DNA of 64,000 nt from Flavobacterium sp. H122 (GCF_004959765.1 NZ_SJZD01000003.1:1-64000); one strand, 5' to 3'; positions 9,353 through 18,659 are shown, numbered from the stretch's first letter. Notes: generated by a model from the letters alone, not told the origin. Translations and numbers: made by a program.

Positions 9353-9360
9353 TACCTTTG
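9353..9360 (+). promoter_or_regulatory. -7 box upstream of atpB (TACCTTTG)
   Basis: A perfect TANNTTTG element 35 bp before the atpB ATG, in an A/T-rich spacer. The -33 element is not a clean TTG. It suggests atpB-G has its own promoter in addition to read-through from sprE. Confidence 0.55.
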
Positions 9361-9395
9361 CACCGAAATTTACGAACATAGAATTTTAATTTCTT

Positions 9396-10622
9396 ATGGT
9401 GATTACAAGAAAACCTGTGTCCTTAATACTATCAGCTTTTGTTAGCTTATTTTCGGTTGTTGCATTAGCAAATCCAGTTTCTGATTCTACACATGCAACG
9501 GCAAAGCCTGTTCATGAAGCGCATGCGGTAGCAAATGATACTGCGCATGCAGTAGAAACTCATGCTGAAGCAGGACATGAAACAACACATGGTGGAGCGG
9601 TTAATGAAAAAGAAGAAGTTCAAGCTTATATTGAACACCACTTACAAGATTCTCACGATTTTTACTTTTTTGCTGATGGAGAATCAGGAAAACATTACGG
9701 TTTTTCTTTACCGGTAATTTTATGGGATAACGGCTTAAAGTTTTTCTCATCTTCTAAATTCCATAATGAAAAAGAATTGGCAGAAGTAGATGGTAACTTC
9801 TACAAAATGGTTCATGGTAAAATTTATAAGTCAGATGCAGAAGGTGCTGTGGCTTATGATGAACACAATCATCCAACAAACGTGAAACCAATTGATTTTT
9901 CAATAACTAAAAACGTACTTTCAATGTTGGTGGTTTCAGGTATGTTATTGTTCATGTTTACAAGTTTGGCAAGATCATACAAAAGAGGTCCTGTTCCAAC
10001 AGGATTCGGAAGAATATTGGAACCGCTAATCATTTTCATTAGAGATGAAGTAGCTATTCCTAATATTGGTGAAAAGAAATACAGAAAATTTATGGGATTC
10101 CTTTTAACTGTGTTTTTCTTTATCTGGTTATTAAACCTTTTAGGGATGACGCCGCTGGGAATCAACGTAACAGGAAATATTGCGGTAACAATTTGTTTGG
10201 CAGTTTTCACATATATAATTACTCAATTTAGTGCTAATAAAGATTACTGGGGACACATTTTCTGGATGCCAGGTGTGCCGGTTCCAATGAAAATTATTTT
10301 AGCACCTATTGAATTGTTAGGTACGCTTACAAAACCATTTGCATTATTAATTCGTTTATTTGCAAATATTACTGCCGGTCACGTAGTAATTATGAGTTTA
10401 CTTGCAATGATTTTCGTAGGTAAAAATTTAGCGGCTGATATGCCTATTTCAATCGGATTAACATTGTTCATTTCGGTAATCGAATTGTTGGTAGCGTTCT
10501 TACAGGCGTTTATCTTTACGATGTTATCATCATTGTTTATTGGTATGGCGGTTCAGGATCACCACCATGACGATCACGAACATCATGATGGTTTGGATTA
10601 TACAGATAATTCAATTGTTTAA
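9396..10622 (+). CDS. atpB: ATP synthase F0 subunit a
   Basis: A 408-residue integral membrane subunit forming the proton half-channels with the c-ring. The essential arginine is R320 in LLIRLFANITAGH, and five to six membrane helices lie between about residues 173 and 386. The protein is much longer than the Escherichia coli subunit (271). It starts with a signal-peptide-like segment ending VVALA-NP (about residue 26), then a His/Ala/Thr/Glu-rich stretch (30-68) and a long soluble region before the first core helix. The C-terminus is also His-rich (DHHHDDHEHHDG, 388-399). N-terminal extension is usual in Bacteroidota AtpB, but the His content is striking. Confidence 0.95.
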   Translation: MVITRKPVSLILSAFVSLFSVVALANPVSDSTHATAKPVHEAHAVANDTAHAVETHAEAGHETTHGGAVNEKEEVQAYIEHHLQDSHDFYFFADGESGKHYGFSLPVILWDNGLKFFSSSKFHNEKELAEVDGNFYKMVHGKIYKSDAEGAVAYDEHNHPTNVKPIDFSITKNVLSMLVVSGMLLFMFTSLARSYKRGPVPTGFGRILEPLIIFIRDEVAIPNIGEKKYRKFMGFLLTVFFFIWLLNLLGMTPLGINVTGNIAVTICLAVFTYIITQFSANKDYWGHIFWMPGVPVPMKIILAPIELLGTLTKPFALLIRLFANITAGHVVIMSLLAMIFVGKNLAADMPISIGLTLFISVIELLVAFLQAFIFTMLSSLFIGMAVQDHHHDDHEHHDGLDYTDNSIV

Positions 10623-10651
10623 TTAGAAGTTTAATTTTTTATTTATATATT

Positions 10652-10846
10652 ATGAATATCCCAACTTTAGTAGGTGCTGGTTTAGTAGTAATCGGTGCTG
10701 GTTTAGGATTAGGTAAAATTGGTGGTTCTGCTATGGACGCTATTGCTCGTCAGCCAGAAGCTGCTGGTAAAGTACAAACTGCGATGATTATTATCGCTGC
10801 TTTATTAGAAGGTTTAGCATTCGCTGCTTTAATCTTAGGAAAATAA
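10652..10846 (+). CDS. atpE: ATP synthase F0 subunit c
   Basis: A 64-residue hairpin of two membrane helices that oligomerises into the rotor ring. The polar loop ARQPE (residues 32-36) and the ion-carrying Glu53 in LLEGLAFAAL are present. The residue after Glu is Gly and there is no Ser/Thr or Tyr of the sodium-binding signature nearby, so proton coupling is expected. The gene is followed by a strong hairpin before atpF. Confidence 0.96.
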   Translation: MNIPTLVGAGLVVIGAGLGLGKIGGSAMDAIARQPEAAGKVQTAMIIIAALLEGLAFAALILGK

Positions 10847-10859
10847 TAAAGAAAAATTT

Positions 10860-10894
10860 AACAATACCTGTAACGGTTGGTTACAGGTGTTGTT
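10860..10894 (+). promoter_or_regulatory. 15-bp hairpin between atpE and atpF
   Basis: AACAATACCTGTAAC (10860-10874) pairs with GTTACAGGTGTTGTT (10880-10894) with one G-U pair and a 5-base loop, followed by TTATC. It could be a leaky terminator or a 3'-end stabiliser that raises atpE mRNA relative to downstream genes, which would suit the higher copy number of subunit c. Confidence 0.7.
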
Positions 10895-10933
10895 TTATCA
10901 TCAAAAAAATTAAATCATTTTATATTTATTATA

Positions 10934-11434
10934 ATGGAGAAGTTATATAACGATTTTTCATTCGGTCTATTCTTTTGGCAAGCTTTTATCTTAATTGTAT
11001 TAATCTTGTTATTGGTAAAATTTGCTTGGAAACCAATTATGGAATCTATCACAGCTCGTGAGGAAGGTATTAAAGATGCTTTGTTAGCGGCTGAAAAAGC
11101 AAAAAAAGAAATGCATGATTTACAGGCCAGCAATGAGCGTATCCTACAGGAAGCACGTTTAGAACGTGACACTATGCTTAAAGAAGCCCGTGAAATAAAA
11201 GAAAAAATGATTGCTGATGCTAAAGATGAGGCACAAACGCAAGGCTTAAGAATGATTGAGCAGGCTAAAGCTTCTATCGAAAGTGAAAAAAATGCTGCTA
11301 TGGCTGAATTAAAAAACCAGGTATCATCACTTTCATTGGAAATTGCTGAAAAATTATTAAAAGACGAATTGTCTAACAAAGAATCTCAGGTAAAATTAGT
11401 TGAGAAAATGTTAGGTGACGTAAAATTAAACTAA
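10934..11434 (+). CDS. atpF: ATP synthase F0 subunit b
   Basis: A 166-residue peripheral-stalk subunit with one N-terminal membrane helix (about residues 10-30, GLFFWQAFILIVLILLLVKF) and then a long charged coiled coil rich in Ala, Lys and Glu. The start at ATG 10934 (MEKLYNDFSF) is chosen because the upstream extension is encoded by the atpE-atpF hairpin region and does not fit the family. Confidence 0.95.
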   Translation: MEKLYNDFSFGLFFWQAFILIVLILLLVKFAWKPIMESITAREEGIKDALLAAEKAKKEMHDLQASNERILQEARLERDTMLKEAREIKEKMIADAKDEAQTQGLRMIEQAKASIESEKNAAMAELKNQVSSLSLEIAEKLLKDELSNKESQVKLVEKMLGDVKLN

Positions 11435-11441
11435 TATAAGT

Positions 11442-11975
11442 ATGTCAGGTAATAGAGCCGCAGTACGATATGCAAAAGCAATTTTAGACGTTGCTACTTC
11501 AAAGGGGGCTGCCCAGGAAGTAAACAATGACATGGCTTTAATTGCAAAAACTATTCAGGATAATGCTGAGTTGGCAACTTTTATTGCTAATCCAACTTTA
11601 AAATCTGAAGTAAAGAACAATGCTTTGCTTGAAGTTTTTAAAGGTACAGGGGCAGTTACTAAATCGTTGTTTCAGTTGTTATTGGAAAACAAACGTTTTG
11701 GAATTTTAGAGAACGTAGCTTCACAATACAATAAATTGTATGATGTTGCTAACGGTATTGAAGCAGCTGTTGTAACTACAGCAGTTGCTATTACTCCGGA
11801 ACTTGAAGCTAAAGTTTTAGCTAAAATTACCGAGTTTACCACTAAAAAAGTTTCAATAAAAAATAATGTAGATCCGGCTATCATTGGAGGGTTTATATTG
11901 AGAATCGGTGACAAGCAATACAATGCTTCTGTTGCCAGCAGATTACAAGTTTTAAAAAGAGAGTTAAGTAATTAA
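11442..11975 (+). CDS. atpH: ATP synthase F1 subunit delta
   Basis: A 177-residue stalk protein linking F1 to subunit b. It begins [14 protein letters not shown] as usual for delta and ends with the conserved [32 protein letters not shown]. It lies 7 bp after atpF and 32 bp before atpA. Confidence 0.95.
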   Translation: MSGNRAAVRYAKAILDVATSKGAAQEVNNDMALIAKTIQDNAELATFIANPTLKSEVKNNALLEVFKGTGAVTKSLFQLLLENKRFGILENVASQYNKLYDVANGIEAAVVTTAVAITPELEAKVLAKITEFTTKKVSIKNNVDPAIIGGFILRIGDKQYNASVASRLQVLKRELSN

Positions 11976-12007
11976 TTATAACACGGAAGTGTAAAAATTA
12001 TAAAACA

Positions 12008-13585
12008 ATGGCGGAAATTAAACCAGCTGAAATTTCAGCAATATTAAAGCAACAATTATCAGGTTTTGAATCTGGTGCTACTTTAGAAGAAGTAGGAACT
12101 GTTCTTCAGGTAGGTGATGGTATTGCTCGTGTTTATGGGCTTTCAAATGTACAATATGGTGAGTTGGTAGAGTTTGATAACGGTATGCAAGGTATCGTAT
12201 TGAACCTTGAAGAAGATAACGTAGGGGTTGTATTATTAGGACCATCTATTGGTATCAAAGAAGGATCTACTGCTAAAAGAACTCAAACTATTGCTTCATT
12301 AAAAGTTGGTGAGCAAATGGTAGGACGTGTAGTAAACACTTTAGGTCAGCCTATCGACGGTAAAGGACCTATTGGTGGTGATTTATACGAAATGCCGCTT
12401 GAGCGTAAAGCACCGGGTGTAATTTTCCGTCAACCGGTAACTGAACCATTACAAACAGGTATCAAAGCAGTAGATGCTATGATCCCGGTTGGTCGTGGAC
12501 AACGTGAGTTGGTAATTGGTGACCGTCAGACTGGTAAATCTACAGTTTGTTTGGATACTATCCTTAATCAAAAAGAATTCTATGATGCTGGTAAACCAGT
12601 ATTCTGTATATATGTTGCTGTAGGACAAAAAGCATCTACAGTTGCAGGTATCGCTAAAACATTAGAAGAAAAAGGAGCAATGGCTTATACAGTTATCGTT
12701 GCTGCTAATGCTTCTGATCCAGCTCCAATGCAGGTTTATGCTCCATTCGCGGGTGCTGCAATTGGTGAATATTTCCGTGATACAGGTCGTCCTGCTTTAA
12801 TCGTTTATGATGATTTATCTAAACAAGCAGTTGCTTACCGTGAGGTGTCTTTATTATTAAGAAGACCACCAGGACGTGAGGCTTATCCTGGAGACGTATT
12901 CTACTTACACTCTCGTTTATTAGAAAGAGCTGCTAAAGTTATTGCTGATGACGATATCGCTAAAAACATGAATGACTTACCAGAGTCGTTAAAACCAATT
13001 GTTAAAGGTGGTGGTTCATTAACAGCTTTACCAATCATCGAAACACAGGCGGGTGATGTTTCTGCATATATTCCAACAAACGTAATTTCGATTACTGACG
13101 GACAGATTTTCTTGGAGTCTGATTTATTCAACTCTGGTGTACGTCCGGCTATTAACGTAGGTATTTCTGTATCTCGTGTTGGTGGTAATGCGCAAATCAA
13201 ATCAATGAAAAAAGTATCAGGTACATTAAAACTTGACCAGGCACAGTTCCGTGAGTTGGAAGCTTTCGCAAAATTTGGTTCTGACCTTGATGCTGCTACT
13301 TTAAACGTAATCGAAAAAGGTAAACGTAACGTAGAAATCTTAAAACAAGGTTTAAACTCTCCGTTTACTGTTGAAGATCAAACAGCTATTATTTATGCAG
13401 GTACTAAAAACTTATTAAGAAATGTACCGGTAAATAAAGTAAAAGAATTCGAAAAGGATTATTTGGAATTCTTAAACAACAAACACAGAGATACACTTGA
13501 CGCTCTTAAAGCTGGTAAGTTAGATGATAACATTACTGACGTTTTAGAAAAAGTAGCAAAAGAAGTATCTGCAAAATATAATTAA
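12008..13585 (+). CDS. atpA: ATP synthase F1 subunit alpha
   Basis: A 525-residue regulatory nucleotide-binding subunit. The Walker A motif GDRQTGKS is at residues 171-178, and the family block [21 protein letters not shown] with the arginine finger is near residue 380. Length is normal. Its beta partner is not encoded in this cluster. Confidence 0.97.
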   Translation: MAEIKPAEISAILKQQLSGFESGATLEEVGTVLQVGDGIARVYGLSNVQYGELVEFDNGMQGIVLNLEEDNVGVVLLGPSIGIKEGSTAKRTQTIASLKVGEQMVGRVVNTLGQPIDGKGPIGGDLYEMPLERKAPGVIFRQPVTEPLQTGIKAVDAMIPVGRGQRELVIGDRQTGKSTVCLDTILNQKEFYDAGKPVFCIYVAVGQKASTVAGIAKTLEEKGAMAYTVIVAANASDPAPMQVYAPFAGAAIGEYFRDTGRPALIVYDDLSKQAVAYREVSLLLRRPPGREAYPGDVFYLHSRLLERAAKVIADDDIAKNMNDLPESLKPIVKGGGSLTALPIIETQAGDVSAYIPTNVISITDGQIFLESDLFNSGVRPAINVGISVSRVGGNAQIKSMKKVSGTLKLDQAQFRELEAFAKFGSDLDAATLNVIEKGKRNVEILKQGLNSPFTVEDQTAIIYAGTKNLLRNVPVNKVKEFEKDYLEFLNNKHRDTLDALKAGKLDDNITDVLEKVAKEVSAKYN

Positions 13586-13589
13586 TAAT

Positions 13590-13655
13590 TTAGTGAAGAG
13601 TGAATAGTGATCGGTAAATAAGCTTATCACTATTCACTTATCACTATTTACTTAT
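13590..13655. repeat. Palindromic AGTGAATAGTGAT word repeat
   Basis: The atpA-atpG spacer consists mainly of variants of one word. AGTGAATAGTGAT (13599-13611) is the exact inverse of ATCACTATTCACT (13626-13638), and a further degenerate copy follows up to the atpG leader. In mRNA it would form a 13-bp stem. Confidence 0.8.
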
Positions 13656-13660
13656 AAGAA

Positions 13661-14518
13661 ATGGCGAATTTAAAGGAAATCCGTAATAGAATTACATCCG
13701 TTTCATCAACGATGCAAATTACATCAGCGATGAAAATGGTTTCGGCTGCGAAGCTTAAAAAAGCACAAGATGCTATTACAGCTATGCGTCCTTACGCTGA
13801 AAAATTAACTGAGTTGCTGCAAAATCTTTCCGCTACTCTTGAAGGAGAAGTTGGAGGTGCATATACTTCACAAAGAGAAGTTAAAAAAGTACTTCTGGTT
13901 GCTGTTACTTCTAACAGAGGTTTGTGTGGTGCTTTCAACTCAAATATTATTAAAGAGGTTAAAAATATTACAGATAAATACAAGGGTGTTTCTGTTGATG
14001 TTTTAACAATAGGTAAAAAAGGGAACGACATTTTACGTAAAACGTATAATGTGGTAGATAACAAAAGTTCAATTTTTGATGATTTGACTTTTGAAAATGC
14101 TTCTGCCGTAGCTTCTGAACTTACTGAAAAATTTATTGCCGGAGAGTATGACCGTATTGAATTAGTGTACAACCAATTCAAAAACGCGGCTACTCAAATA
14201 GTAAAAACTGAGCAATTTTTACCTTTAGCTCCTATAGCAAAAGGTGAAGCTGTAACCGGTGATTATATTTTTGAACCTTCTAAAGAAGAAATCGTAATGA
14301 CTTTAATACCTAAGTCATTAAAAACGCAATTGTATAAAGCAATCCGCGATTCATTTGCAGCTGAGCATGGTGCACGTATGACAGCAATGCACAAAGCAAC
14401 AGATAACGCAACAGAATTGAGAAATCAGTTAAAATTAACTTACAACAAAGCACGTCAGGCTGCGATTACCGGAGAAATCCTGGAAATCGTTGGTGGTGCT
14501 GAAGCTTTAAACGGATAA
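13661..14518 (+). CDS. atpG: ATP synthase F1 subunit gamma
   Basis: A 285-residue rotor shaft with the usual N-terminal (ANLKEIRNRITSVSSTMQITSAMKMVSAAKLKKAQ) and C-terminal (NATELRNQLKLTYNKARQAAITGEILEIVGGAEA) helices that form the coiled coil. It is the last gene of the cluster and is followed by a terminator. Confidence 0.96.
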   Translation: MANLKEIRNRITSVSSTMQITSAMKMVSAAKLKKAQDAITAMRPYAEKLTELLQNLSATLEGEVGGAYTSQREVKKVLLVAVTSNRGLCGAFNSNIIKEVKNITDKYKGVSVDVLTIGKKGNDILRKTYNVVDNKSSIFDDLTFENASAVASELTEKFIAGEYDRIELVYNQFKNAATQIVKTEQFLPLAPIAKGEAVTGDYIFEPSKEEIVMTLIPKSLKTQLYKAIRDSFAAEHGARMTAMHKATDNATELRNQLKLTYNKARQAAITGEILEIVGGAEALNG

Positions 14519-14576
14519 TTTTTATTCCTTTAAGCAAAGTTTTAAACAGTTAATTTACGCTTAATTATAATTCTTT

Positions 14577-14604
14577 AAAAAGTCCCTAAATGGGACTTTT
14601 TTTT
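14577..14604 (+). terminator. Terminator of the atp operon
   Basis: AAAAAGTCCC, loop TAAAT, GGGACTTTTT followed by more T. A strong intrinsic terminator 59 bp after atpG. Confidence 0.88.
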
Positions 14605-14636
14605 AATCTAAAAACAAACAAATTATTCAAATTAAA

Positions 14637-15788
14637 ATGAAAAACAAACTACTTTTACTGATGCTTATTTCTGTGGCATCAACTTACGCTCAAAAAACAA
14701 AAACTCCTAAGGTTGACTTGGACAGGTACTCTTTTAGCATTTCTTTACAAAGACTGCCGGAAGTTGTTGTTCCGTTTGAAAAAAGAACATATAATTCAAC
14801 AGTTAGTTTAGCACAGTCAATTTATAATGTTTTCCCAGATGCAAATGTTTTGAACAACAAACTTCATATTTACGGATGGAAAAGAGTTGAGCAGAATCCA
14901 ACATTGGAGGTGAATGTAAAATTGAATGAATATGGTCAGTCAGGTTCAAAAATCAATTCTGAGATTGTTGAAAATAAGGATAAAGACGGGAATGTAAAAG
15001 AAAGATATACATTGTACCAGTTGGTTGCTGATTATTATGGTTCAGGAGTGTGTTATGTAAACGGTTTAGAATCTGATGTTACCCCACCTGATGCTGAAAA
15101 GGTAAGCAAATTGGAATCAAAAGTTAACCGTTTTTTGCAAAATACAACTAACGGAGCAGTTACACTGGATAAATCAGAGTCAAAAAGTACAGTGCGTAAA
15201 AATTTTAATTTATCATATCAGTATTCATCTGAAAAAGTTAAAAATTCTTCTTATGAGATCGAGAAAAATTACAGAATGAGTAAAAATGACATTTATAATT
15301 CATACGCAAAAAAGTTCTCAAATGAAGTTGCAGATGGATCATTTGATTTCATTAACTATAAGTATGGTTTTACCCCTGAAACATATAATGATAATTTATG
15401 GATTATCGATTCAGAAGATGAAGAAGGGAAAATTCAAAAAGAAGCTATTGATGCCGTTAAAGTTATTTTCAATACAATGAAGGCTAATGAGCCAATTGAT
15501 GATATTAAAAGTAAAATGCAGCCATTAATCGAGTATTTTGAATCTCTGAAAACTAAATATAATGGTGATGATAAGGGAAGTAAAAAAATCAGATATTCAG
15601 CTTATTTTAACTTAGGAAAAATATATTTATATCTTGATATGCCGGAAAAGACAATCGCAGAAGGTGAAGGTTTAATTGCAAATGATTACGACAAAAAAGA
15701 CGGAACAAACCTTATAAATGAAGCTAAAAGATTAATCACTGTATTTGAAAGAACTAAACTGAATACAAGACACAATAAAATTCATTAA
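14637..15788 (+). CDS. Secreted protein of unknown function
   Basis: A 383-residue protein with a signal peptide (MKNKLLLLMLISVASTYA, cut before QKTK). The mature part has no family I recognise. Its last quarter (about residues 315-375, SAYFNLGKIYLYLDMPEKTIAEGEGLIANDY) reads like one or two TPR-type helical hairpins. It stands alone between two terminators, so it is probably a monocistronic envelope or periplasmic protein. Confidence 0.6.
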   Translation: MKNKLLLLMLISVASTYAQKTKTPKVDLDRYSFSISLQRLPEVVVPFEKRTYNSTVSLAQSIYNVFPDANVLNNKLHIYGWKRVEQNPTLEVNVKLNEYGQSGSKINSEIVENKDKDGNVKERYTLYQLVADYYGSGVCYVNGLESDVTPPDAEKVSKLESKVNRFLQNTTNGAVTLDKSESKSTVRKNFNLSYQYSSEKVKNSSYEIEKNYRMSKNDIYNSYAKKFSNEVADGSFDFINYKYGFTPETYNDNLWIIDSEDEEGKIQKEAIDAVKVIFNTMKANEPIDDIKSKMQPLIEYFESLKTKYNGDDKGSKKIRYSAYFNLGKIYLYLDMPEKTIAEGEGLIANDYDKKDGTNLINEAKRLITVFERTKLNTRHNKIH

Positions 15789-15810
15789 AATATTTTAAAT
15801 ATCTATTTAA

Positions 15811-15842
15811 CCTCAGGGAATCTTTCCTGAGGTTTTTTTTTA
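15811..15842 (+). terminator. Terminator of the secreted-protein gene
   Basis: CCTCAGGGAA, 2-base loop, TTTCCTGAGG (one G-U pair), followed by a run of at least nine T. Confidence 0.88.
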
Positions 15843-15849
15843 AAATAAG

Positions 15850-16127
15850 GATTGCATAATGAAATCATAAAACATCGCTTTTTCTTCAAGTCTCTTTTAG
15901 TAGAAACTTTTTTCTTAATAGCAGTATAATATCCTTCGGTATAGGCATTTTGCAGACTTACCCATTTTTTACTTCTTCGGATTCAGTGTCTTCCAGCCAG
16001 GCATATGCATCTTTAACCTGATGATTAAACTTTGTGATGATTTTATCAGTTTTTTTGGTTTCAATATTGGTTTGACTAAAAGATGTTGAGCTTATGCTAA
16101 TGCAATTAGAAGAATTTTAAAATTCAT
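15850..16127 (-). pseudogene. Remnant of a secreted S9 prolyl-oligopeptidase-type peptidase
   Basis: Translating the minus strand from the ATG at 16127 gives a broken signal peptide (MNFKIL, then a frameshift to ISSTSFSQ). The next segment, KFNHQVKDAYAWLEDTESEE, matches the N-terminal signature of family S9 (typically DPYRWLED, then a Trp-Val and Gln-Asn pair). After a second one-base shift in a run of A at about 15966 it continues WVSLQNAYTEGYY. The catalytic domain is missing altogether. Two frameshifts and loss of over 80% of the gene make this a decayed remnant. The family call is from motif recognition by eye. Confidence 0.55.
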
Positions 16128-16182
16128 TAAATATTTATTTTCAGCAAAAATATAGTATTTTTAATCAGCTATTAAACTATTT

Positions 16183-16620
16183 ATGGAATTTAAAGAACTT
16201 ACAACGGTTGATGAAATGCTGGCACATATTGATACAATAAAACATTTGTATCCGTCAATGACGCCGGAAAAGTATTCAGCCTATCTAACGCAGATGATCC
16301 CTCATAATTATAAACAGCTGATAGTTTTGGATGATGATACTGTTGCTGGTATTACCGGTTTTTGGAAGGGAGTCAAATTATGGTCAGGACCGTATTTGGA
16401 AATCGATAATTTTGTGGTAGTGCCTGAATACAGACGTCAGGGAATAGGTAAATTAATGACTGATTATATAGATGTAAAAGCGGGGGAATATAATGTTAAC
16501 ATGATAGTGCTTGATGCCTATGTTGAAAATTTTAAAGCACACCGGTTTTACTACAATCAGGGTTTCGCACCCAGAGGGTATCATTTCATAAAAATTTTAC
16601 AGCCTGATAGGTTGAGTTAA
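16183..16620 (+). CDS. GNAT family N-acetyltransferase
   Basis: A 145-residue single-domain GNAT. The acetyl-CoA binding motif A is VVVPEYRRQGIGKLMTDYI at about residues 78-96 and a typical motif B tail (NFKAHRFYYNQGFAPRGYHFIK) follows. The substrate cannot be predicted. The next gene, a lipoprotein, starts 40 bp on, so they could share a transcript. Confidence 0.88.
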   Translation: MEFKELTTVDEMLAHIDTIKHLYPSMTPEKYSAYLTQMIPHNYKQLIVLDDDTVAGITGFWKGVKLWSGPYLEIDNFVVVPEYRRQGIGKLMTDYIDVKAGEYNVNMIVLDAYVENFKAHRFYYNQGFAPRGYHFIKILQPDRLS

Positions 16621-16660
16621 TTGAGGAACGTTTTTTGTATATGCTTAAAAAAATAAAAAT

Positions 16661-17128
16661 ATGAAATCGCTTTATTTAATATTAGTTTTAATTCTATCAG
16701 TTCAAAACTGTTCCAATCAAATACAGGATAAATTTCCAGCAGCTGTAAAAGAGGTCTATCATCAGCATTGGATTGGCGGTGTACAAGGAGGCGGATCAGG
16801 AACAGGATTTTATATTGAATTCAAAACAAAATTGCCTGAAACCATTGTTCTTAAGCAATTGTATTTCAGAAATGGTTTAGCCCAGGCAAATAAAACCTCA
16901 GAAACTCAATATTTATTTAATTTCGTTGGAAAAGCTAACTGGGATAGAAGAGGAGAATTGGAGATAAGCGATGTACCTGCTCCAAAAACAATTAATCCTC
17001 CGTATCCTATTAAAGAAAACGAGGCTATCTTAGAATATTTATATAAAGGGGAAAGAAAATATTTTAAAATTAGTAACGTTAAGGAAAAAGAAATGCTTGC
17101 CTATCCATCAGCAAGACCACGAAATTAA
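16661..17128 (+). CDS. Conserved lipoprotein of unknown function
   Basis: A 155-residue protein with a lipoprotein signal ending at Cys17 (LSVQNCSNQ). The mature part is beta-rich with a Gly-rich segment (HWIGGVQGGGSGTGFYIEFK, about residues 36-55). No enzymatic motif is visible. I recall similar short flavobacterial lipoproteins without known function. Confidence 0.6.
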   Translation: MKSLYLILVLILSVQNCSNQIQDKFPAAVKEVYHQHWIGGVQGGGSGTGFYIEFKTKLPETIVLKQLYFRNGLAQANKTSETQYLFNFVGKANWDRRGELEISDVPAPKTINPPYPIKENEAILEYLYKGERKYFKISNVKEKEMLAYPSARPRN

Positions 17129-17136
17129 TACCTTTG
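17129..17136 (+). promoter_or_regulatory. -7 box upstream of the flippase gene (TACCTTTG)
   Basis: A perfect TANNTTTG element 17 bp before the TTG start at 17154. No -33 TTG is at proper spacing. Confidence 0.45.
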
Positions 17137-17153
17137 CGTAAATTGAATTAACC

Positions 17154-18602
17154 TTGAGTATTTATAAAAGCCTTTTTAAGCAAACCTTGATTTACGGTAT
17201 GGCAACAGTTTTGCCAAGAATGATTAGTTTCTTGCTTAATCCGTTGTTTGTAAAAAAATTACCCACAGCAGAGTTTGCAAATGTATCTATCATTTTTGCC
17301 TATCTGGTTATTTTCAACGTAATTTTGTCGTATGGAATGGAAACTGCTTTTTTTAGATTTTATAATCTTGAAGAAGACAAGAAAAAAGTAATATCTACTT
17401 CTACCATTTCCATATTTTGGTCTTCATTATTATTTTTAGCAATAGCACTCGTTTATAGGGCTACTATTGCTGATTTTATTAGCGTAAAAACGGCATTTGT
17501 TACGTATACCATTTGGATATTGGTATTGGACGCACTAGTTATAATTCCTTTTTCAAAACTCAGAGCCGAAAAGAGACCAATGCAATACGCAGTAATAAAA
17601 ATTGGAAACGTTCTGCTCAACTTAGTGTTGAATGTTTTTTTTCTAGTGATTTTGCCAACAATATCTTCAGACAATCCATTAAGTACAATTTACTTCGAAA
17701 ACTTTCAAGTAGGATATATTTTTGTCTCAAATCTTGTAGCAAGTCTGGCAACTTTCCTTGTACTTTCGCCAAATTATTTTAGGATAAACTGGAAGTTCGA
17801 CGCAGTTCTTTGGAAGAAAATGATGACCTATGCTTTACCAATCCTTGTGGCTGGTCTTGGATTTGCAATAAACGAACATTTCGATAAAATTTTATTAGAA
17901 AAAATGCACGTCCCAAAAACAGATATCGGAGCATATTCTGCATGTTATAAATTAGGGATGTTTATGGTCTTGTTCAGGACAGCATACACTTTAGGAATAG
18001 AACCTTTCTTTTTTAGTCATGCAGATAAAGATGATGCCCCACAAACTTATGCAACAATCACAAAGTATTTTGTAATCCTGGGGTCTTTCATTTTACTATT
18101 CGTTATCGTTTTTATAGATATTTTTAAAGTTCTTTTAGTACCTAGCGAAGATTATTGGTTTGCCATGAAAGTAGTGCCACTTATTGTATTGGCTAATTTT
18201 TTTCTGGGTATATATACAAACCTTTCAGTTTGGTATAAACTAATAGACAAAACCCATATTGGAGCAATAATTTCAATAATTGGAGCAATACTTACCCTGC
18301 TTATAAACTTTTGGCTAGTTCCTGCATTAAGTTATTACGGGTCAGCAATTGCAACAATTGTCGCCTACGGAAGTATGATGCTTATTTCCTATTATTTAGG
18401 CCAAAGAAAATATCCTATCCCTTATGATGTTAAAAGAATAGGCGCTTATATGGGAGTGGCAATTTTGCTTTCCGCATTATCATTCTATATACCTGTTTTT
18501 AGACAAAGTTACATTTTTGGAATATTTGCCTTAATCGTTTTTGGTTACTATATTTATCATTACGAAAAGGAAACCGTTTTAAGAATCCTGAAAAGAAAAT
18601 AA
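17154..18602 (+). CDS. Lipopolysaccharide/oligosaccharide flippase (Wzx/MATE-like)
   Basis: A 482-residue inner-membrane protein with about 12-14 hydrophobic helices, of the polysaccharide biosynthesis (RfbX/Wzx) type that moves undecaprenyl-linked sugars across the inner membrane. The start is a TTG (SIYKSLFKQTLIYGMATVLPRMISFLLNPLF), which fits the family better than any later ATG. It heads a run of envelope genes; dut follows 57 bp later. Confidence 0.85.
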   Translation: MSIYKSLFKQTLIYGMATVLPRMISFLLNPLFVKKLPTAEFANVSIIFAYLVIFNVILSYGMETAFFRFYNLEEDKKKVISTSTISIFWSSLLFLAIALVYRATIADFISVKTAFVTYTIWILVLDALVIIPFSKLRAEKRPMQYAVIKIGNVLLNLVLNVFFLVILPTISSDNPLSTIYFENFQVGYIFVSNLVASLATFLVLSPNYFRINWKFDAVLWKKMMTYALPILVAGLGFAINEHFDKILLEKMHVPKTDIGAYSACYKLGMFMVLFRTAYTLGIEPFFFSHADKDDAPQTYATITKYFVILGSFILLFVIVFIDIFKVLLVPSEDYWFAMKVVPLIVLANFFLGIYTNLSVWYKLIDKTHIGAIISIIGAILTLLINFWLVPALSYYGSAIATIVAYGSMMLISYYLGQRKYPIPYDVKRIGAYMGVAILLSALSFYIPVFRQSYIFGIFALIVFGYYIYHYEKETVLRILKRK

Positions 18603-18611
18603 TCTCCCTTT

Positions 18612-18642
18612 TGAGAAGGTTAGAGAAATCTTAATCTTCTCA
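18612..18642 (+). other. 11-bp hairpin before dut
   Basis: TGAGAAGGTTA (18612-18622) pairs with TAATCTTCTCA (18632-18642), with one G-U pair and a 9-base loop. There is no T-run, so it is not a standard terminator; it may affect mRNA processing between the flippase and dut. Confidence 0.5.
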
Positions 18643-18659
18643 GTATAAATACAAAAAGT

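Noticed and set aside
10915..11379. 154-residue frame antisense to atpF
   Set aside because: Ser/Ile-rich shadow of the coiled-coil coding sequence of atpF.
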